This document shows, piece by piece, positions 34,446 through 45,462 of a DNA stretch of 64,000 nt; the first letter of the stretch is position 1, and each line of letters begins with the position of its first letter. The notes under the pieces are model-generated. The model was not told the origin of the DNA. It ran no database searches and saw only the letters and a program-made list of their open reading frames with translations. Position numbers and translations under genes: made by a program. The stretch comes from Streptomyces muensis (GTDB taxonomy: Bacteria; Actinomycetota; Actinomycetes; Streptomycetales; Streptomycetaceae): the NCBI RefSeq assembly GCF_021474425.1, contig NZ_JAKEIP010000002.1, positions 1 to 64,000 on the forward strand. Direction: 5' to 3'.

Positions 34446-35087
34446 ATGACCGAGACCCCTGCCCTGAAGGCCGCCGAGTTCTGGGAGGCCCGCTACCGCG
34501 ACGGCGGCCGGCTCTGGAGCGGCCGCCCCAACGCGCTTCTCGTCCGCGAGGCCTCCGACCTCGTGCCGGGCACCGCACTCGACCTCGGCTGCGGCGAAGG
34601 CGCCGACGCGGTGTGGCTCGCCTCGCGCGGCTGGCAGGTCACCGGCGTCGACATCTCGCACACCGCGCTGGAGCGCGCCGCCGGGCACGCCGCCGAGGCC
34701 GGTGTGAGCGACCGTACGGCCTGGGAACGCCACGAGTTGGGAGAGACGTTCCCGAAGGGATCCTTCGACCTGGTCAACGCCCAGTTCCTCCAGTCGCCGG
34801 TCGCTCTCGACCAGCGGCTGATCCTGCGTCAGGCCGCCGAGGCCGTCACAGCGGGCGGCACCCTGCTGCTCGTCATGCACGCCAACTGGCCGTCCTGGCA
34901 GACCGAACCGCCCTTCGAGGCCGAGTTCCCCACACTGCGCGGCGTCCTCGACGAACTCGCCCTGCCGCAGACCCACTGGACCTTGGAGACACTGGACACG
35001 GTGCGCAGTGCGAGCGTGTCGCCCGAGGGCGTGGAGGGCTTCCGCGACAACCACGTGTGGCGCATCAGGCGCGGCGGCGACGCCTGA
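34446..35087 (+). CDS. Class I SAM-dependent methyltransferase
   Basis: A 213-residue methyltransferase with motif I ALDLGCGEGADAVWLASRGW, the acidic residue of strand 2 in VTGVDIS, and motif IV region FDLVNAQFLQSP. It resembles TehB-type and thiol/small-molecule methyltransferases. GGGAG precedes ATG 34446. Convergent with glpD. Acceptor substrate unknown. Confidence 0.85.
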   Translation: MTETPALKAAEFWEARYRDGGRLWSGRPNALLVREASDLVPGTALDLGCGEGADAVWLASRGWQVTGVDISHTALERAAGHAAEAGVSDRTAWERHELGETFPKGSFDLVNAQFLQSPVALDQRLILRQAAEAVTAGGTLLLVMHANWPSWQTEPPFEAEFPTLRGVLDELALPQTHWTLETLDTVRSASVSPEGVEGFRDNHVWRIRRGGDA

Positions 35088-35105
35088 CGCACCCCGCCTC
35101 CGCGC

Positions 35106-36715
<1,610 letters not shown>

Positions 36716-36719
<4 letters not shown>

Positions 36720-37315
36720 GGCGTGAGGGTCCTTTCCAGGATGCTGCGCAGCTCCGCCAGGAAGGCCTCGCTGCTCAGGTCGGCGTCGTCCTCGTCGGTC
36801 ATGGTCCGCAGCGACAGCGTGAAGGACTGGACGATCAGCAGCAGGGCCCGCGCCTGCCGCTCGGCATGGCCGGCGCGCACCGAACCGTCGGCATGGCCCT
36901 CGCGCACGGCGTCGGCGAGCAGCGCGATGAGCGCCTCCTGGCTCGCGCCGCGGCGGTCGAGGACGTACGGAAGGAGCAGCTCCGGGTCGACGTCGACGAT
37001 CTTCCGGAAGAGCGGATGGGCGCGGAAGGCCGCCACCCCGGCCACAAGGCCGTCGACGATCAGTTCGCGCGCCTCCGCCCCCGGCCGCCGCTCGGGCATG
37101 GCCCCGGTGGCCACCGCGACCCATTCCCGGGTCATCAGGTCACCCACCAGGGAGCGCACATCGGGCCACCGGCGGTACAGCGTCATCCGGGAGACCCCGG
37201 CGCGGCGGGCCACGTCGGTCAGCGTCGTACGGCGGACTCCGACGGCCAGGACGCAGTCCCGCACCGCGTCGAGCACCGCGTCGCTGTCCGAGTGGTTGTG
37301 ACGAATAGGCGTCAT
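36716..37315 (-). CDS. TetR-family regulator of the GlpD/lipid module
   Basis: A 199-residue regulator with helix-turn-helix LTDVARRAGVSRMTLYRRWP and a TetR C-terminal domain. It is the first gene of the leftward pair with glpD and divergent from the alkyl-DHAP-synthase-like gene 73 bases away. That position suggests control of both directions. Near its start TGTCACAGTGTAAC-like sequence (37317-37330) could contain the operator, though I see no perfect palindrome. Confidence 0.85.
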
Positions 37316-37388
37316 GTGTCACAGTGTAACGCCTGCGAGGCCGTCCGGGACACGGCATCGCTCGAATCGACGGGTGAGGACGAGAGCC

Positions 37389-38981
37389 ATGGACATGCTG
37401 TGGAGCGGCTGGGGCGATCCGGCCGAGGCGGCGCCGCTGCCCGAGACCGTGACCGGGCTGCTGCGCGACCTGCTCGGCGTCAAGCCGCGCACCGCCGCGC
37501 CGATCGCCCTCGAGGACATCGCCGTGCCCGAGCCGCGGCTCGAACCCGCCGCCCGCCAGGCCCTGTTCACCGCCGTCGGCGGCGAGGAGCACGTCCTTAC
37601 CGACGCGGAGACCCGCATCCGGCACACGCGCGGCAAGTCCACCCCCGACCTGCTGCGGATCCGCGACGGCGAGGTCGACGACCTCCCCGCCGCCGTCGTC
37701 CTGCCCGCCGACCACGACGAGGTGCTCGCCGTACTGCGCGCCTGCGCCGAACACGGCCTGCCCGTGGTCCCGTTCGGCGGCGGCACCTCCGTCGTCGGCG
37801 GTCTCGCCCCCGGCCGCCGTACCCCCTTCGTCGCACTGGACCTGCGGCGCATGAACCAACTGCTCGCCCTCGACCCGGTCTCACGCACCGCCACCCTGGC
37901 ACCCGGACTGCGCGCCCCCGAGGCCGAGGCGCTGCTGGCCGAACACGGCTTCACCCTCGGCCACTTCCCCCAGTCCTACGAGTGGGCCAGCATCGGCGGA
38001 TTCGCCGCCACCCGCTCCAGCGGCCAGGCCTCCGCCGGCTACGGCCGCTTCGACGAGATGGTCCTCGGCCTGACCCTCGCCACCCCTGAGGGCACCCTCG
38101 ACACCGGCCGCGCCCCGCGCTCGGCGGCCGGACCCGACCTGCGCCAGCTCCTGCTCGGCTCCGAAGGGGCGTTCGGGGTCATCACGTCCGTCACGGTCCG
38201 GATCCGCCCGGTCCCGCAGACCCGCGTGTATGAGGGCTGGCGCTTCGCCTCCTTCGAGGAGGGCGCCGCCGCACTGCGCCGCCTCGCCCAGGACGGCCCA
38301 CGCCCCACGGTGCTGCGGCTGTCCGACGAGACCGAGACCCTCGTAGGCCTCGCCCAGCCCGACGCGATCGGCGCCGGCCTGGAGTCCGCGGCCGGATGCA
38401 TGGCGATCACCGGGTACGAAGGCACGGACGAGGACACCTCGTACCGGAGGGAACGCGCCGCGGCCGTCCTGCGCGACTGCGGCGGCACCCCGCTCGGCGA
38501 GGAACCGGGACAGCGCTGGGCGCACGGCCGTTACTCGGCGCCCTACCTCCGGGACGCCCTGTTGGACGCGGGGGCTTTCGCGGAGACACTGGAGACGGCG
38601 ACGTTCTGGTCACGCGTCCCCGAGCTGTACGCGTCCGTCCGCGACGCCCTCACCACCACGCTCACCGAGGCCGGCACCCCGCCGCTGATCATGTGCCACA
38701 TCTCCCACGTCTACGAGAACGGCGCCTCGCTGTACTTCACGGTGGTCTCGGCGCAGGGCGAGAAGCCGGTGGCGCACTGGGAGCGGGCCAAGCACGCCGC
38801 CAACGAGGCCATCCTCGGCGCGGGCGGCACGATCACCCACCACCACGGCGTGGGCACCGACCACCGCGACTGGTACGTCCGCGAGGCGGGCCCCCTGGGC
38901 ATCGAGGCGCTGGCTGCCGTGAAACGACGGCTGGACCCGGCGGGCGTGCTCAACCCCGGCGTCCTGCTGCCCCTCGACTGA
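37389..38981 (+). CDS. FAD-binding oxidase, alkyl-dihydroxyacetonephosphate synthase-like
   Basis: A 530-residue VAO/PCMH flavoprotein. FAD-binding blocks are PFGGGTSVVGGL and FPQSYEWASIGGFAATRSSGQASAGYGRF; the C-terminus has GGTITHHHGVGTDHRDWY, the histidine-rich loop of alkyl-DHAP synthases. The eukaryotic enzyme replaces the acyl chain of acyl-DHAP with a fatty alcohol to make an ether lipid. ATG 37389 is taken for its fit to the family N-terminus. The neighbours glpD and a diacylglycerol kinase support a glycerolipid role. Confidence 0.82.
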   Translation: MDMLWSGWGDPAEAAPLPETVTGLLRDLLGVKPRTAAPIALEDIAVPEPRLEPAARQALFTAVGGEEHVLTDAETRIRHTRGKSTPDLLRIRDGEVDDLPAAVVLPADHDEVLAVLRACAEHGLPVVPFGGGTSVVGGLAPGRRTPFVALDLRRMNQLLALDPVSRTATLAPGLRAPEAEALLAEHGFTLGHFPQSYEWASIGGFAATRSSGQASAGYGRFDEMVLGLTLATPEGTLDTGRAPRSAAGPDLRQLLLGSEGAFGVITSVTVRIRPVPQTRVYEGWRFASFEEGAAALRRLAQDGPRPTVLRLSDETETLVGLAQPDAIGAGLESAAGCMAITGYEGTDEDTSYRRERAAAVLRDCGGTPLGEEPGQRWAHGRYSAPYLRDALLDAGAFAETLETATFWSRVPELYASVRDALTTTLTEAGTPPLIMCHISHVYENGASLYFTVVSAQGEKPVAHWERAKHAANEAILGAGGTITHHHGVGTDHRDWYVREAGPLGIEALAAVKRRLDPAGVLNPGVLLPLD

Positions 38982-39011
38982 CCCCACCCCACGGGCCCGA
39001 AAGGCACATCG

Positions 39012-39893
39012 ATGCGACAGTTCACCGCCATCGTCAACCCCACGGCCGGGGGATCCGCCTCAGCTGCCGCACTGCTGCACGTGGCCCGGCCGCTGCGGGA
39101 GGCCGGGGCCGACCTGGAGACCGAGTACAGCCGCAGCCTGGAACACGCCAGGGAACTCGCCCGGGACGCCGGACAGCGCGGCCGGGTGGTGCTCGCCGTC
39201 GGCGGCGACGGCATCGCCGGCGGCATCGGCGGCGCCCTCAGCGGCACGGACGCCCTGCTCGGTCTCGTCCCGGCCGGCCGCGGCAACGACTTCGCCCGGG
39301 CGCTGGACCTGCCCACCGACCCGGCGGCCCTCGCACAGGTGCTGCTCCACCACGAACCCCGTCGGGTCGACACCATCGAGGTCGAATCGGCCGTCCACCA
39401 CCGCACGGTGGTCCTCGGCAGCGTCTACGCCGGCGTCGACGCCCTGGCCAACCGCCACGCCAACAACGCCACCCTGCTGCGCGGCGCCGCCTCCTACTAC
39501 GCGGGCGGCCTGCGCGCCGTCACCACCTGGCGCGCCGCCCGCTACCGGGTCACCGTCGACGGCCAGGAACACCTGCACACCGGCTACACGGTCGTGGCCG
39601 CCAACTCCGGCTACTACGGCTCCGGTCGCCACATCGCCCCCGACGCCCGCGTGGACGACGGTCTGCTCGACATCGTGCTGATCCGTGAGGCGCCGCGCCG
39701 GCTGTTCTTCGCCCTGATGAACGACCTCAAGACGGGCGCCCACGTCCACCGCCCCCAGGTCCGGATCCTGCGCGGCAAGGAGATCCGTATCGCGGCCGAC
39801 CGCGCGGTGCCCTACGGCGCGGACGGCGAGGTCGAGGCGACCCTCCCGGTCACGGTCAGGGTCCTGCCGGGAGCACTGCGCGTCCTGTGCTGA
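39012..39893 (+). CDS. Diacylglycerol/lipid kinase family protein
   Basis: A 293-residue DagK/YegS-type kinase that phosphorylates diacylglycerol or related lipids using ATP. Visible: VNPTAGGSAS, the nucleotide loop AVGGDGIAGGIGGAL (Ile where Thr is usual), PAGRGNDFARAL, and the C-terminal DDGLLDIVLI and YGADGEVE blocks. It lies 30 bases after the alkyl-DHAP-synthase-like gene and probably shares its transcript. Confidence 0.88.
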   Translation: MRQFTAIVNPTAGGSASAAALLHVARPLREAGADLETEYSRSLEHARELARDAGQRGRVVLAVGGDGIAGGIGGALSGTDALLGLVPAGRGNDFARALDLPTDPAALAQVLLHHEPRRVDTIEVESAVHHRTVVLGSVYAGVDALANRHANNATLLRGAASYYAGGLRAVTTWRAARYRVTVDGQEHLHTGYTVVAANSGYYGSGRHIAPDARVDDGLLDIVLIREAPRRLFFALMNDLKTGAHVHRPQVRILRGKEIRIAADRAVPYGADGEVEATLPVTVRVLPGALRVLC

Positions 39894-39905
39894 CCCCGGC
39901 CACCA

Positions 39906-39923
39906 GGTGACTGGGCGGTCACC
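39906..39923. terminator. Short hairpin between convergent genes
   Basis: GGTGAC (39906-39911) and GTCACC (39918-39923) pair around a six-base loop between the lipid-kinase stop and the convergent winged-helix gene stop. Confidence 0.4.
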
Positions 39924-39935
39924 GCCTCCCGGCCG

Positions 39936-40259
39936 CTATGGGGCGGCGGTGCTGCGATCGGCCTCGGCCTGGACGAGGAGGGAGAGCAGCTCCGCCACCT
40001 TCAGCCGGGCCTCGGCGGGGTGCCGCAGCACCTTGGCAGGGTCGATCCGGTAGGTGTTGGTGCGCCCCTCACGGGTGTGCGAGAGATAGCCGTCCCGCTC
40101 CAGATCGGAAATGATCTTCTGAACCGCGCGCTCCGTGAGGCGGCAGTGCGCCGCGATATTCCGGATGCGCACGTTCGGGTTGTCGGCGATGGCGGCCAAC
40201 ACCCGGGCATGGTTGGTGAGGAACGTCCATCCGGTGTGCGGCTCAGGGACTCCGTCCAT
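39936..40259 (-). CDS. Winged-helix DNA-binding protein
   Basis: A 107-residue regulator, essentially one winged helix: HARVLAAIADNP, IRNIAAHCRLTERAVQKIIS and DLERDGYLSHTREGRTNTY. It resembles small MarR/ArsR-like proteins without cysteine ligands or a sensor domain. It is divergent from the STAS-ANTAR gene. A wide inverted repeat ATACA-N20-TGTAT (40289-40318) lies just upstream and could be a binding site. Confidence 0.8.
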   Translation of the reverse strand: MDGVPEPHTGWTFLTNHARVLAAIADNPNVRIRNIAAHCRLTERAVQKIISDLERDGYLSHTREGRTNTYRIDPAKVLRHPAEARLKVAELLSLLVQAEADRSTAAP

Positions 40260-40288
40260 GGACCAACCCTACGACTGAGCGTTCACGT

Positions 40289-40318
40289 ATACAAAAACAC
40301 GCACTGCATTTCATGTAT
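40289..40318. promoter_or_regulatory. Wide inverted repeat between winged-helix and STAS-ANTAR genes
   Basis: ATACA (40289-40293) and TGTAT (40314-40318) face each other across 20 AT-rich bases, in the only AT-rich patch of this divergent region. A TTGACG -35-like box follows at 40322-40327, but no convincing -10 is seen. Confidence 0.3.
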
Positions 40319-40392
40319 CGGTTGACGTGTTCGGCTGTTCGGGTTCACTCTGGTACGGACGACGGGGAGCAGCACCTGAGGGAGAGGCGGTC

Positions 40393-41061
40393 ATGCCGGA
40401 GCTCGCGTCCTCCGAGAACACCGAAGGCACGCCGGCGGTGAGCCCGCCGTACGCGTCGGCCGCCACCGTACGCGCGGACGGTGACAGGGTGCGGGTGACG
40501 ATCTCCGGGGAACTCGACCTGGACGCCAGCGAGCGCCTGCGAGGCGTCCTGCGTGAAGCCCTCAACCGCTCGGTCCGCGGCGTCGACCTGGATCTGGAGG
40601 GCGTCTCCTTCTGCGACTGCTCCGCCCTCAACATCCTGCTCCACCTGCGCCACCGTGCCCTGGAGAGCTCCAAGACAGTCGTCATCGACTCCGCCGGCGC
40701 GGCGGTCGACCGCCTGCTCACCCTGACCGGCACCGGCCCGCTGTTCGGCACCACGGCCCCGGACGAGACCTCCGAGGACGCCCAGCACGACCTGCGGATC
40801 GAAGTCGCCCAGCTGCGCCGGGCCATGCAGACCCGCCCGACCATCGACCTGGCCCGCGGCATCCTCATGGCCTCCTTCAGCCTCAGCTCCGAGGAGGCCT
40901 GGACGGTCCTGGTCACGGCCTCCCAGAACACCAACACCAAACTGCACTCCCTCGCCGACGACCTGGTCACCGCGGTCAAGGGCGACGCCCTGCCCGACGA
41001 GGTGCAGGAACACCTGTCGGCCGCGGTCGCCAGGATCGGCTCCGCGGCCCCCGGGCAGTGA
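40393..41061 (+). CDS. STAS-ANTAR fusion protein
   Basis: A 222-residue two-domain protein. Residues about 28-128 are a STAS (anti-anti-sigma) domain, with VRVTISGELDLDASERLRGV and the phospho-site region VSFCDCSALNILLHL, where the conserved Ser region reads DCSAL. Residues about 135-197 are an ANTAR RNA-binding module (LRIEVAQLRRAMQTRPTIDL, ARGILMASFSLSSEEAW). ANTAR domains bind paired hexaloop RNA hairpins and block termination. The fusion would couple partner-switch phosphorylation to RNA antitermination; target RNAs are not evident here. Confidence 0.85.
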   Translation: MPELASSENTEGTPAVSPPYASAATVRADGDRVRVTISGELDLDASERLRGVLREALNRSVRGVDLDLEGVSFCDCSALNILLHLRHRALESSKTVVIDSAGAAVDRLLTLTGTGPLFGTTAPDETSEDAQHDLRIEVAQLRRAMQTRPTIDLARGILMASFSLSSEEAWTVLVTASQNTNTKLHSLADDLVTAVKGDALPDEVQEHLSAAVARIGSAAPGQ

Positions 41062-41120
41062 GCGCGACACCCCGGACGGCAGGGTTGCGTCGCGCGGCGG
41101 CACACCGGCAGGGTTCGGAT

Positions 41121-41573
41121 GTGCCCACCTTGCTGATCGTGCATCACACGCCGTCACCCAACTGCCAGGCCCTGCTCGAAGCCGTCATCTCCGGTGCGAC
41201 GGCGCCGGAGATCGAGAACGTCGAGGTCGTCCGGCGGCCGGCGCTGTCGGCCACGGCCTCCGACGTCCTCGCCGCCGACGCCTACCTCCTCGGCACTCCG
41301 GCGAACCTCGGCTACATCTCCGGAGCCCTCAAGCATTTCTTCGACCAGGTCTACTACCCCTGCCTGGACGCCACACAGGGCCGGCCCTTCGGCTACTACG
41401 TGCACGGCGGCAGCGACGTCACCGGCGCGGTACGGGCGATCGACTCGATCACGACGGGCCTCGGCTGGCGCCGTACGGCGAAACCGGTGACCGTCACGGG
41501 CGAGCCCGCCAAGACCGACACCGAGGCGTGCTGGGAGCTGGGAGCGACGCTCGCCGCCGGCCTGATGGACTGA
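41121..41573 (+). CDS. Flavodoxin/NAD(P)H-dependent FMN reductase-like protein
   Basis: A 150-residue flavodoxin-fold protein: LLIVHHTPSPNCQALLEAV corresponds to the FMN phosphate loop, and AYLLGTPANLGYISGALKHF and GYYVHGGSDVTGAVRAID to the isoalloxazine loops. GTG 41121 places the fold at the N-terminus; GTG 41058, overlapping the STAS-ANTAR stop, is the alternative. Likely an electron-transfer or quinone-reductase protein. Confidence 0.78.
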   Translation: MPTLLIVHHTPSPNCQALLEAVISGATAPEIENVEVVRRPALSATASDVLAADAYLLGTPANLGYISGALKHFFDQVYYPCLDATQGRPFGYYVHGGSDVTGAVRAIDSITTGLGWRRTAKPVTVTGEPAKTDTEACWELGATLAAGLMD

Positions 41574-41648
41574 CCTGGGACGCAACACCCCCTCCCCACC
41601 AGCGTGTTTACCGACCCTGTGAGAAATTTCTGTGAATCCGTGAGGCGT

Positions 41649-41679
41649 TTGAACACCGTGCGGGCCGTCTCCGTATAAG
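41649..41679 (+). promoter_or_regulatory. Candidate promoter for the DUF1996 gene
   Basis: TTGAAC (41649-41654) and TATAAG (41674-41679) are separated by 19 bases, 50 bases ahead of the gene. This is a reasonable fit to a vegetative sigma factor promoter with a slightly long spacer. Confidence 0.4.
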
Positions 41680-41729
41680 GCCGGGGGATTTTCATGCCCT
41701 GACCGACCACGAGGCGTAGGAGTACTTCC

Positions 41730-43760
41730 TTGGGACGCAGCACGCGAAGACGCCCCACGGGCGCACGGCGCGCGACCTTTGCAGCGGTCGCGCTGATGTT
41801 GGGCGGCGGCGGCCTGGTTGCGGCCAACGTCTACGCCTCGGCGACCGAAGACGGCGGCACGGACCCGGCCCGGACGCTGTCCACACCGGCCGGCACGATC
41901 GACTGCCCCGACGTGGGCAGCGAACTGACGGCCGTACCCGACACGGCGAAGGAGGACGTCGCCAAGGAACTCGCGCTCCTGGACCAGCAGATCGCCGACG
42001 CCTACCAGCGCCTGCAGGAGTCGGCCCAGGCCATCCAGCAGGACGCCGGCTTCGCCGACAACGCGATCATGAATCCGCTCAAGGAGAAGCGCGCCGCGAC
42101 GATCGAGCGGATCGCCATCTCCGTCGACCGTGCCGGAGACCGGCCGCAGGGCCTGGAGGCCCTCGCCCCGTGCACCCTGCGCGCCGCCGACGACGGCGGC
42201 GGTGAGGACGGCAACGGCGACGGCCAGGACGGCGGCGACAACCAGCAGGGCGACGGCGACGGCGCCGACCAGGGCGGGCAACAGCCCGGCAACGGCGGAC
42301 AGGCGGGCAACGGCCCGGTCGCCGCGGACTACGCGGACATCAAGTCCGTACAGCCGAACGCGGCAGCCCCGGCCCTCCAGAAGGGCGCCTCCCGCGGCAC
42401 CTTCGCCACGAGCTGCGGAGTCAACGAGAACGGCCTGTTCAACTCCGACAACATCATCGCCGCCCCCGGTGTCTCCAACGGCGCCCACCACTTCCACGAC
42501 TACATCGGCAACCAGTCCAACACCGCCTTCGCCAGCGACGAGGACCTCGCCAACGCCAAGACGACCTGCGTCGACCAGGGCGACAAGTCGACGTACTACT
42601 GGCCCGTGATCCGGCTGCAGAACGGCACCCAGGAACAGGACGCCAACTCGCCCGGCGGCGGCATCGAGGGCAACGCCGGCGAGATCGTCACCCCGAAGGA
42701 AGTGACGCTGACCTTCGTCGGCAACCCGCGCGGCAAGGTCACCGAGATGCCGCGGCTGCTGCGCATCATCACCGGCGACGCCAAGGCGTTCGTCAACGGC
42801 ACCGCCAACGCCAACGCGTCCTGGAGCTGCACCGGCTTCGAGGACCGGCAGCTGAAGGACAAGTACCCGCTGTGCCCGCAGGGCAGCGACGTGGTGCGCA
42901 CCTTCAAGTTCCAGAGCTGCTGGGACGGCCAGAACATCGACAGCGCCAACCACCGCACCCACGTGGCGTTCGCGGCGGCCGACGGCAGCTGCCCGAGCGG
43001 CTTCGAGGCCATTCCGCAGCTGGTGCAGCGGATCGTGTACGACATCGACGCGCCGAGCCTGAAGGACGGCGGCCGGACCACCCCGCTGTTCGCGGTGGAC
43101 TCCTTCCCCGAGAACCTGCACAAGCCGGTCACCGACCACGGCGACTTCATCAACGTCTTCGACGAGGACCTGATGGGCGAGATGGTCGACTGCATCAACG
43201 AGGGCCGCAAGTGCGGTGTCGGCGCCGACGACGGCGGTGACCCGGGCCAGGAGGAGCCGACCCAGCCGCCGACCGAGGCGCCCACCACCCCGCCGGCCGG
43301 CAACGACGACCCGGAGCCCGGCGACGGAGGCGACAAGCCGACCGAGGCCCCGGCGACCGAAACGCCCGCCACGCAGGACCCCGCCACCGAGGCGCCCGCG
43401 GCCGAGGACCCCAAGGCCGACGAGCCCGAGGCCGGGACACCCGCGACCGACCCGGCGAAGGACGACAAGCCCACCGTGTCGAGCACGGTGGCGCCCAAGG
43501 CCTACGGCACCCCGTCGGCCACCGCGGACGCCGACGCACAGGACGGCTCGAAGGACGACGGCGCCGACGCGGGCAGCACTCCCGCGCAGACGCAGCCCGC
43601 CGCGGGCGGCGAGCAGTCCGGCGGCGGTTCGGGCACGGAGCCGCAGGCGGTCGGCGACCTCGCCGAGACCGGCACCACCCTGTGGCCGGCGGCAGCCGGA
43701 GCCGTGCTTCTCATGGCCGGCTTCCTGCTGCTGATGCGGACGAGGCGCCGCGCCGGCTGA
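41730..43760 (+). CDS. DUF1996 surface protein with LAETG sortase signal
   Basis: A 676-residue secreted protein. N-terminal signal (about 1-36), a helical segment (60-145), a Gly/Asp/Gln linker, then a DUF1996 domain (about 200-490) with [50 protein letters not shown]-like and [20 protein letters not shown] blocks. A long Thr/Pro/Glu/Ala-rich stalk follows, ending in LAETG, a hydrophobic segment and RTRRRAG, a typical class E sortase anchor. The start is TTG 41730 with TAGGAG seven bases upstream. DUF1996 function is unknown; the stalk shows surface display. Confidence 0.85.
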   Translation: MGRSTRRRPTGARRATFAAVALMLGGGGLVAANVYASATEDGGTDPARTLSTPAGTIDCPDVGSELTAVPDTAKEDVAKELALLDQQIADAYQRLQESAQAIQQDAGFADNAIMNPLKEKRAATIERIAISVDRAGDRPQGLEALAPCTLRAADDGGGEDGNGDGQDGGDNQQGDGDGADQGGQQPGNGGQAGNGPVAADYADIKSVQPNAAAPALQKGASRGTFATSCGVNENGLFNSDNIIAAPGVSNGAHHFHDYIGNQSNTAFASDEDLANAKTTCVDQGDKSTYYWPVIRLQNGTQEQDANSPGGGIEGNAGEIVTPKEVTLTFVGNPRGKVTEMPRLLRIITGDAKAFVNGTANANASWSCTGFEDRQLKDKYPLCPQGSDVVRTFKFQSCWDGQNIDSANHRTHVAFAAADGSCPSGFEAIPQLVQRIVYDIDAPSLKDGGRTTPLFAVDSFPENLHKPVTDHGDFINVFDEDLMGEMVDCINEGRKCGVGADDGGDPGQEEPTQPPTEAPTTPPAGNDDPEPGDGGDKPTEAPATETPATQDPATEAPAAEDPKADEPEAGTPATDPAKDDKPTVSSTVAPKAYGTPSATADADAQDGSKDDGADAGSTPAQTQPAAGGEQSGGGSGTEPQAVGDLAETGTTLWPAAAGAVLLMAGFLLLMRTRRRAG

Positions 43761-43773
43761 CCGGAGAGCGGAG

Positions 43774-43807
43774 ACCCGCCGGACCGGCTCCCGGGCCGGT
43801 CCGGCGG
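43774..43807. terminator. 14-bp bidirectional hairpin
   Basis: Arms 43774-43787 and 43794-43807 are perfectly complementary with a six-base loop, lying between the convergent stops of the DUF1996 and SDR genes. Confidence 0.7.
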
Positions 43808-43831
43808 GATCACGCCGGCGTCGCGGAGGCC

Positions 43832-44581
43832 CTAGTCCACGATGGCGCCACAGGAGATGTTCACGTCCGTCGCCGTGAGCGTTCGGGCCAGGTCCGAGGC
43901 GACGAAGGCGGCGACGTGGCCGACGTCCCCGAGGGTCGCGGTACGGCCGAGCTGGGTGGCCTCGACCAGGCTGTCGCTGATCGCCTTCTTGCCCGGGAAG
44001 CCGTCGGGGATGCTCTCCGGGACGCCGCCGGACTTCAGGGTCACGACGCGGATGCCGTGCGGGCCCAGTTCGAGGGCCCACTGGCGGCGCAGCCCCTCCA
44101 GCGCGTCCAGCGCGATCTTGAAGCCGCCGAGGCCGGGCAGCGTCTGCGGGCCACCCCCGCCGAAGGCCAGGATCACTCCGGAACCGCGCGCGGTCATGTG
44201 CCGGGCGGCCGCCCGGGTGGTCAGGAACTGCGAGCGCATCGCCGTCGCGATGGGCTGCAGAAAGTCCCCCGCCGAGATCTCCATCAGCGGCTGCTGGACG
44301 TCCCCGTACCCGATGGCGTTGAACGAGACGTCGACACGCCCCGCCCGTGCGACGACCTCGTCGACGAAGGCGTCCACGGCCGCCTCGTCCAGCGCGTCGA
44401 CCACGGCGGTCTCCGCCGCGCCGCCCGCGGCGCGGACGTCCTCGGCGAGTTCGTCGAGCGGCGCCGCGGTGCGCCCGGCGAGGAAGACCCGCGCCCCCTC
44501 ACCCGCGAAGGCGCGCGCCGCCGCCCCGCCGATGGCGCCGCCCGCGCCGTACACCACTGCGACCTTGTCCTGCAGCAACAT
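43832..44581 (-). CDS. SDR-family oxidoreductase lacking the catalytic Tyr
   Basis: A 249-residue short-chain dehydrogenase fold with cofactor loop YGAGGAIGGAAARAF and FLAGRTAAPLDEL, suggesting NADP. The usual active-site Ser region reads VILAFGGGG and the YxxxK motif reads L151-G-G-F-K155, so Tyr and Ser are replaced while Lys remains. The C-terminal SGGVPESIP block is normal. The enzyme may be a divergent reductase using another acid, or a non-catalytic binding protein. Adjacent genes encode DUF2071 and a TetR on the same strand. Confidence 0.82.
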   Translation of the reverse strand: MLLQDKVAVVYGAGGAIGGAAARAFAGEGARVFLAGRTAAPLDELAEDVRAAGGAAETAVVDALDEAAVDAFVDEVVARAGRVDVSFNAIGYGDVQQPLMEISAGDFLQPIATAMRSQFLTTRAAARHMTARGSGVILAFGGGGPQTLPGLGGFKIALDALEGLRRQWALELGPHGIRVVTLKSGGVPESIPDGFPGKKAISDSLVEATQLGRTATLGDVGHVAAFVASDLARTLTATDVNISCGAIVD

Positions 44582-44696
44582 GATCGGTCTCCGTTCCGAT
44601 GGCCTGTCCGCCGGCCGTACCGCCGCGCGGCCCGGCTCTCATCGGATACGTCGGCGCCGAACTCCGGAATTCGACACGCGCCACCGAATCAGCGGA

Positions 44697-45461
44697 TCAC
44701 GGTGTGAGGATGCCCGCCGGGCGGGCCGGGCGGCCGAGGCGGACCGGGACGCCGGGGGAGTACAGGACGCTGACGGGGGCGTCGCTCGGGGCGGGCAGCC
44801 CGGCCGCCGTCACGAGGGTCTCCTCGCAGGTGACCAGCTCGGCGCGGTGCAGTGGCCAGCGAGGGTGGTGGTTGGGCAGGTAGGCGAGCGGCTCGGGTCC
44901 GCCGAAGAAGGCGTTGTGCATGCCCCAGCGGGCGGTGAGGAAGTGCTCCAACTCGGTGGGTTCCTCGATGCGTTCACCGGTGCGCACGGTGACGCGGCTG
45001 CCGGCGCCGCGCGGACCGGGCCAGCGCCGCGAGCTCGTGTACGTGACGGTGTCGCCGTCGGTGCGGACGGCCATCCGGGACCACAGGTACGGCAGCCGGA
45101 AGCCGACCCGCCCCATCACCACCGGGATCAGCCGCGAGGCGTCCATCGACCGGAACACCACGCCCCGCCGCCCGTGCGCGTCCACCGAGTACAGGCGCAC
45201 GTTGGTCTCGGGAAACGTCCCGAGATACGGCACCCCGGGCAGCCGCAGCCACCCGACCCGATGCATCCGGAACGCGACCAGCCCGACGTAGGTGACCCCG
45301 TCGTGCGTGTCCGGAACGGTGCCCCTCGGCAACAGCCCCGCCACGACCCCCGGTTCGACGGCCCAGTGGATGAAGGCGAGGTCGAGCCACTGCTGGGTCA
45401 GCAGGGGCATGCGTATGGCGGCGGGGGCGTCAGGGGTGACGGGAGCGGGATTCGGCACCAC
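44697..45461 (-). CDS. DUF2071 (YqjF-like) protein
   Basis: A 254-residue acetoacetate-decarboxylase-fold-like protein of the DUF2071 group: LTQQWLDLAFIHWAVEPGVV, LLPRGTVPDTHDGVTYVGLV, FPETNVRLYSV and EHFLTARWGMHNA. No catalytic assignment is established for this family. The GTG start comes one base after the TetR stop, so it is translationally coupled to the regulator. Confidence 0.8.
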   Translation of the reverse strand: MVPNPAPVTPDAPAAIRMPLLTQQWLDLAFIHWAVEPGVVAGLLPRGTVPDTHDGVTYVGLVAFRMHRVGWLRLPGVPYLGTFPETNVRLYSVDAHGRRGVVFRSMDASRLIPVVMGRVGFRLPYLWSRMAVRTDGDTVTYTSSRRWPGPRGAGSRVTVRTGERIEEPTELEHFLTARWGMHNAFFGGPEPLAYLPNHHPRWPLHRAELVTCEETLVTAAGLPAPSDAPVSVLYSPGVPVRLGRPARPAGILTP

Positions 45462-45462
45462 G

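Noticed and set aside
41154-44081. A 975-codon open frame on the minus strand
   Set aside because: It is antisense to the FMN-reductase, DUF1996 and SDR genes, with low-complexity Val/Gly/Arg composition and no recognisable domain. Long antisense frames are expected at this GC content.
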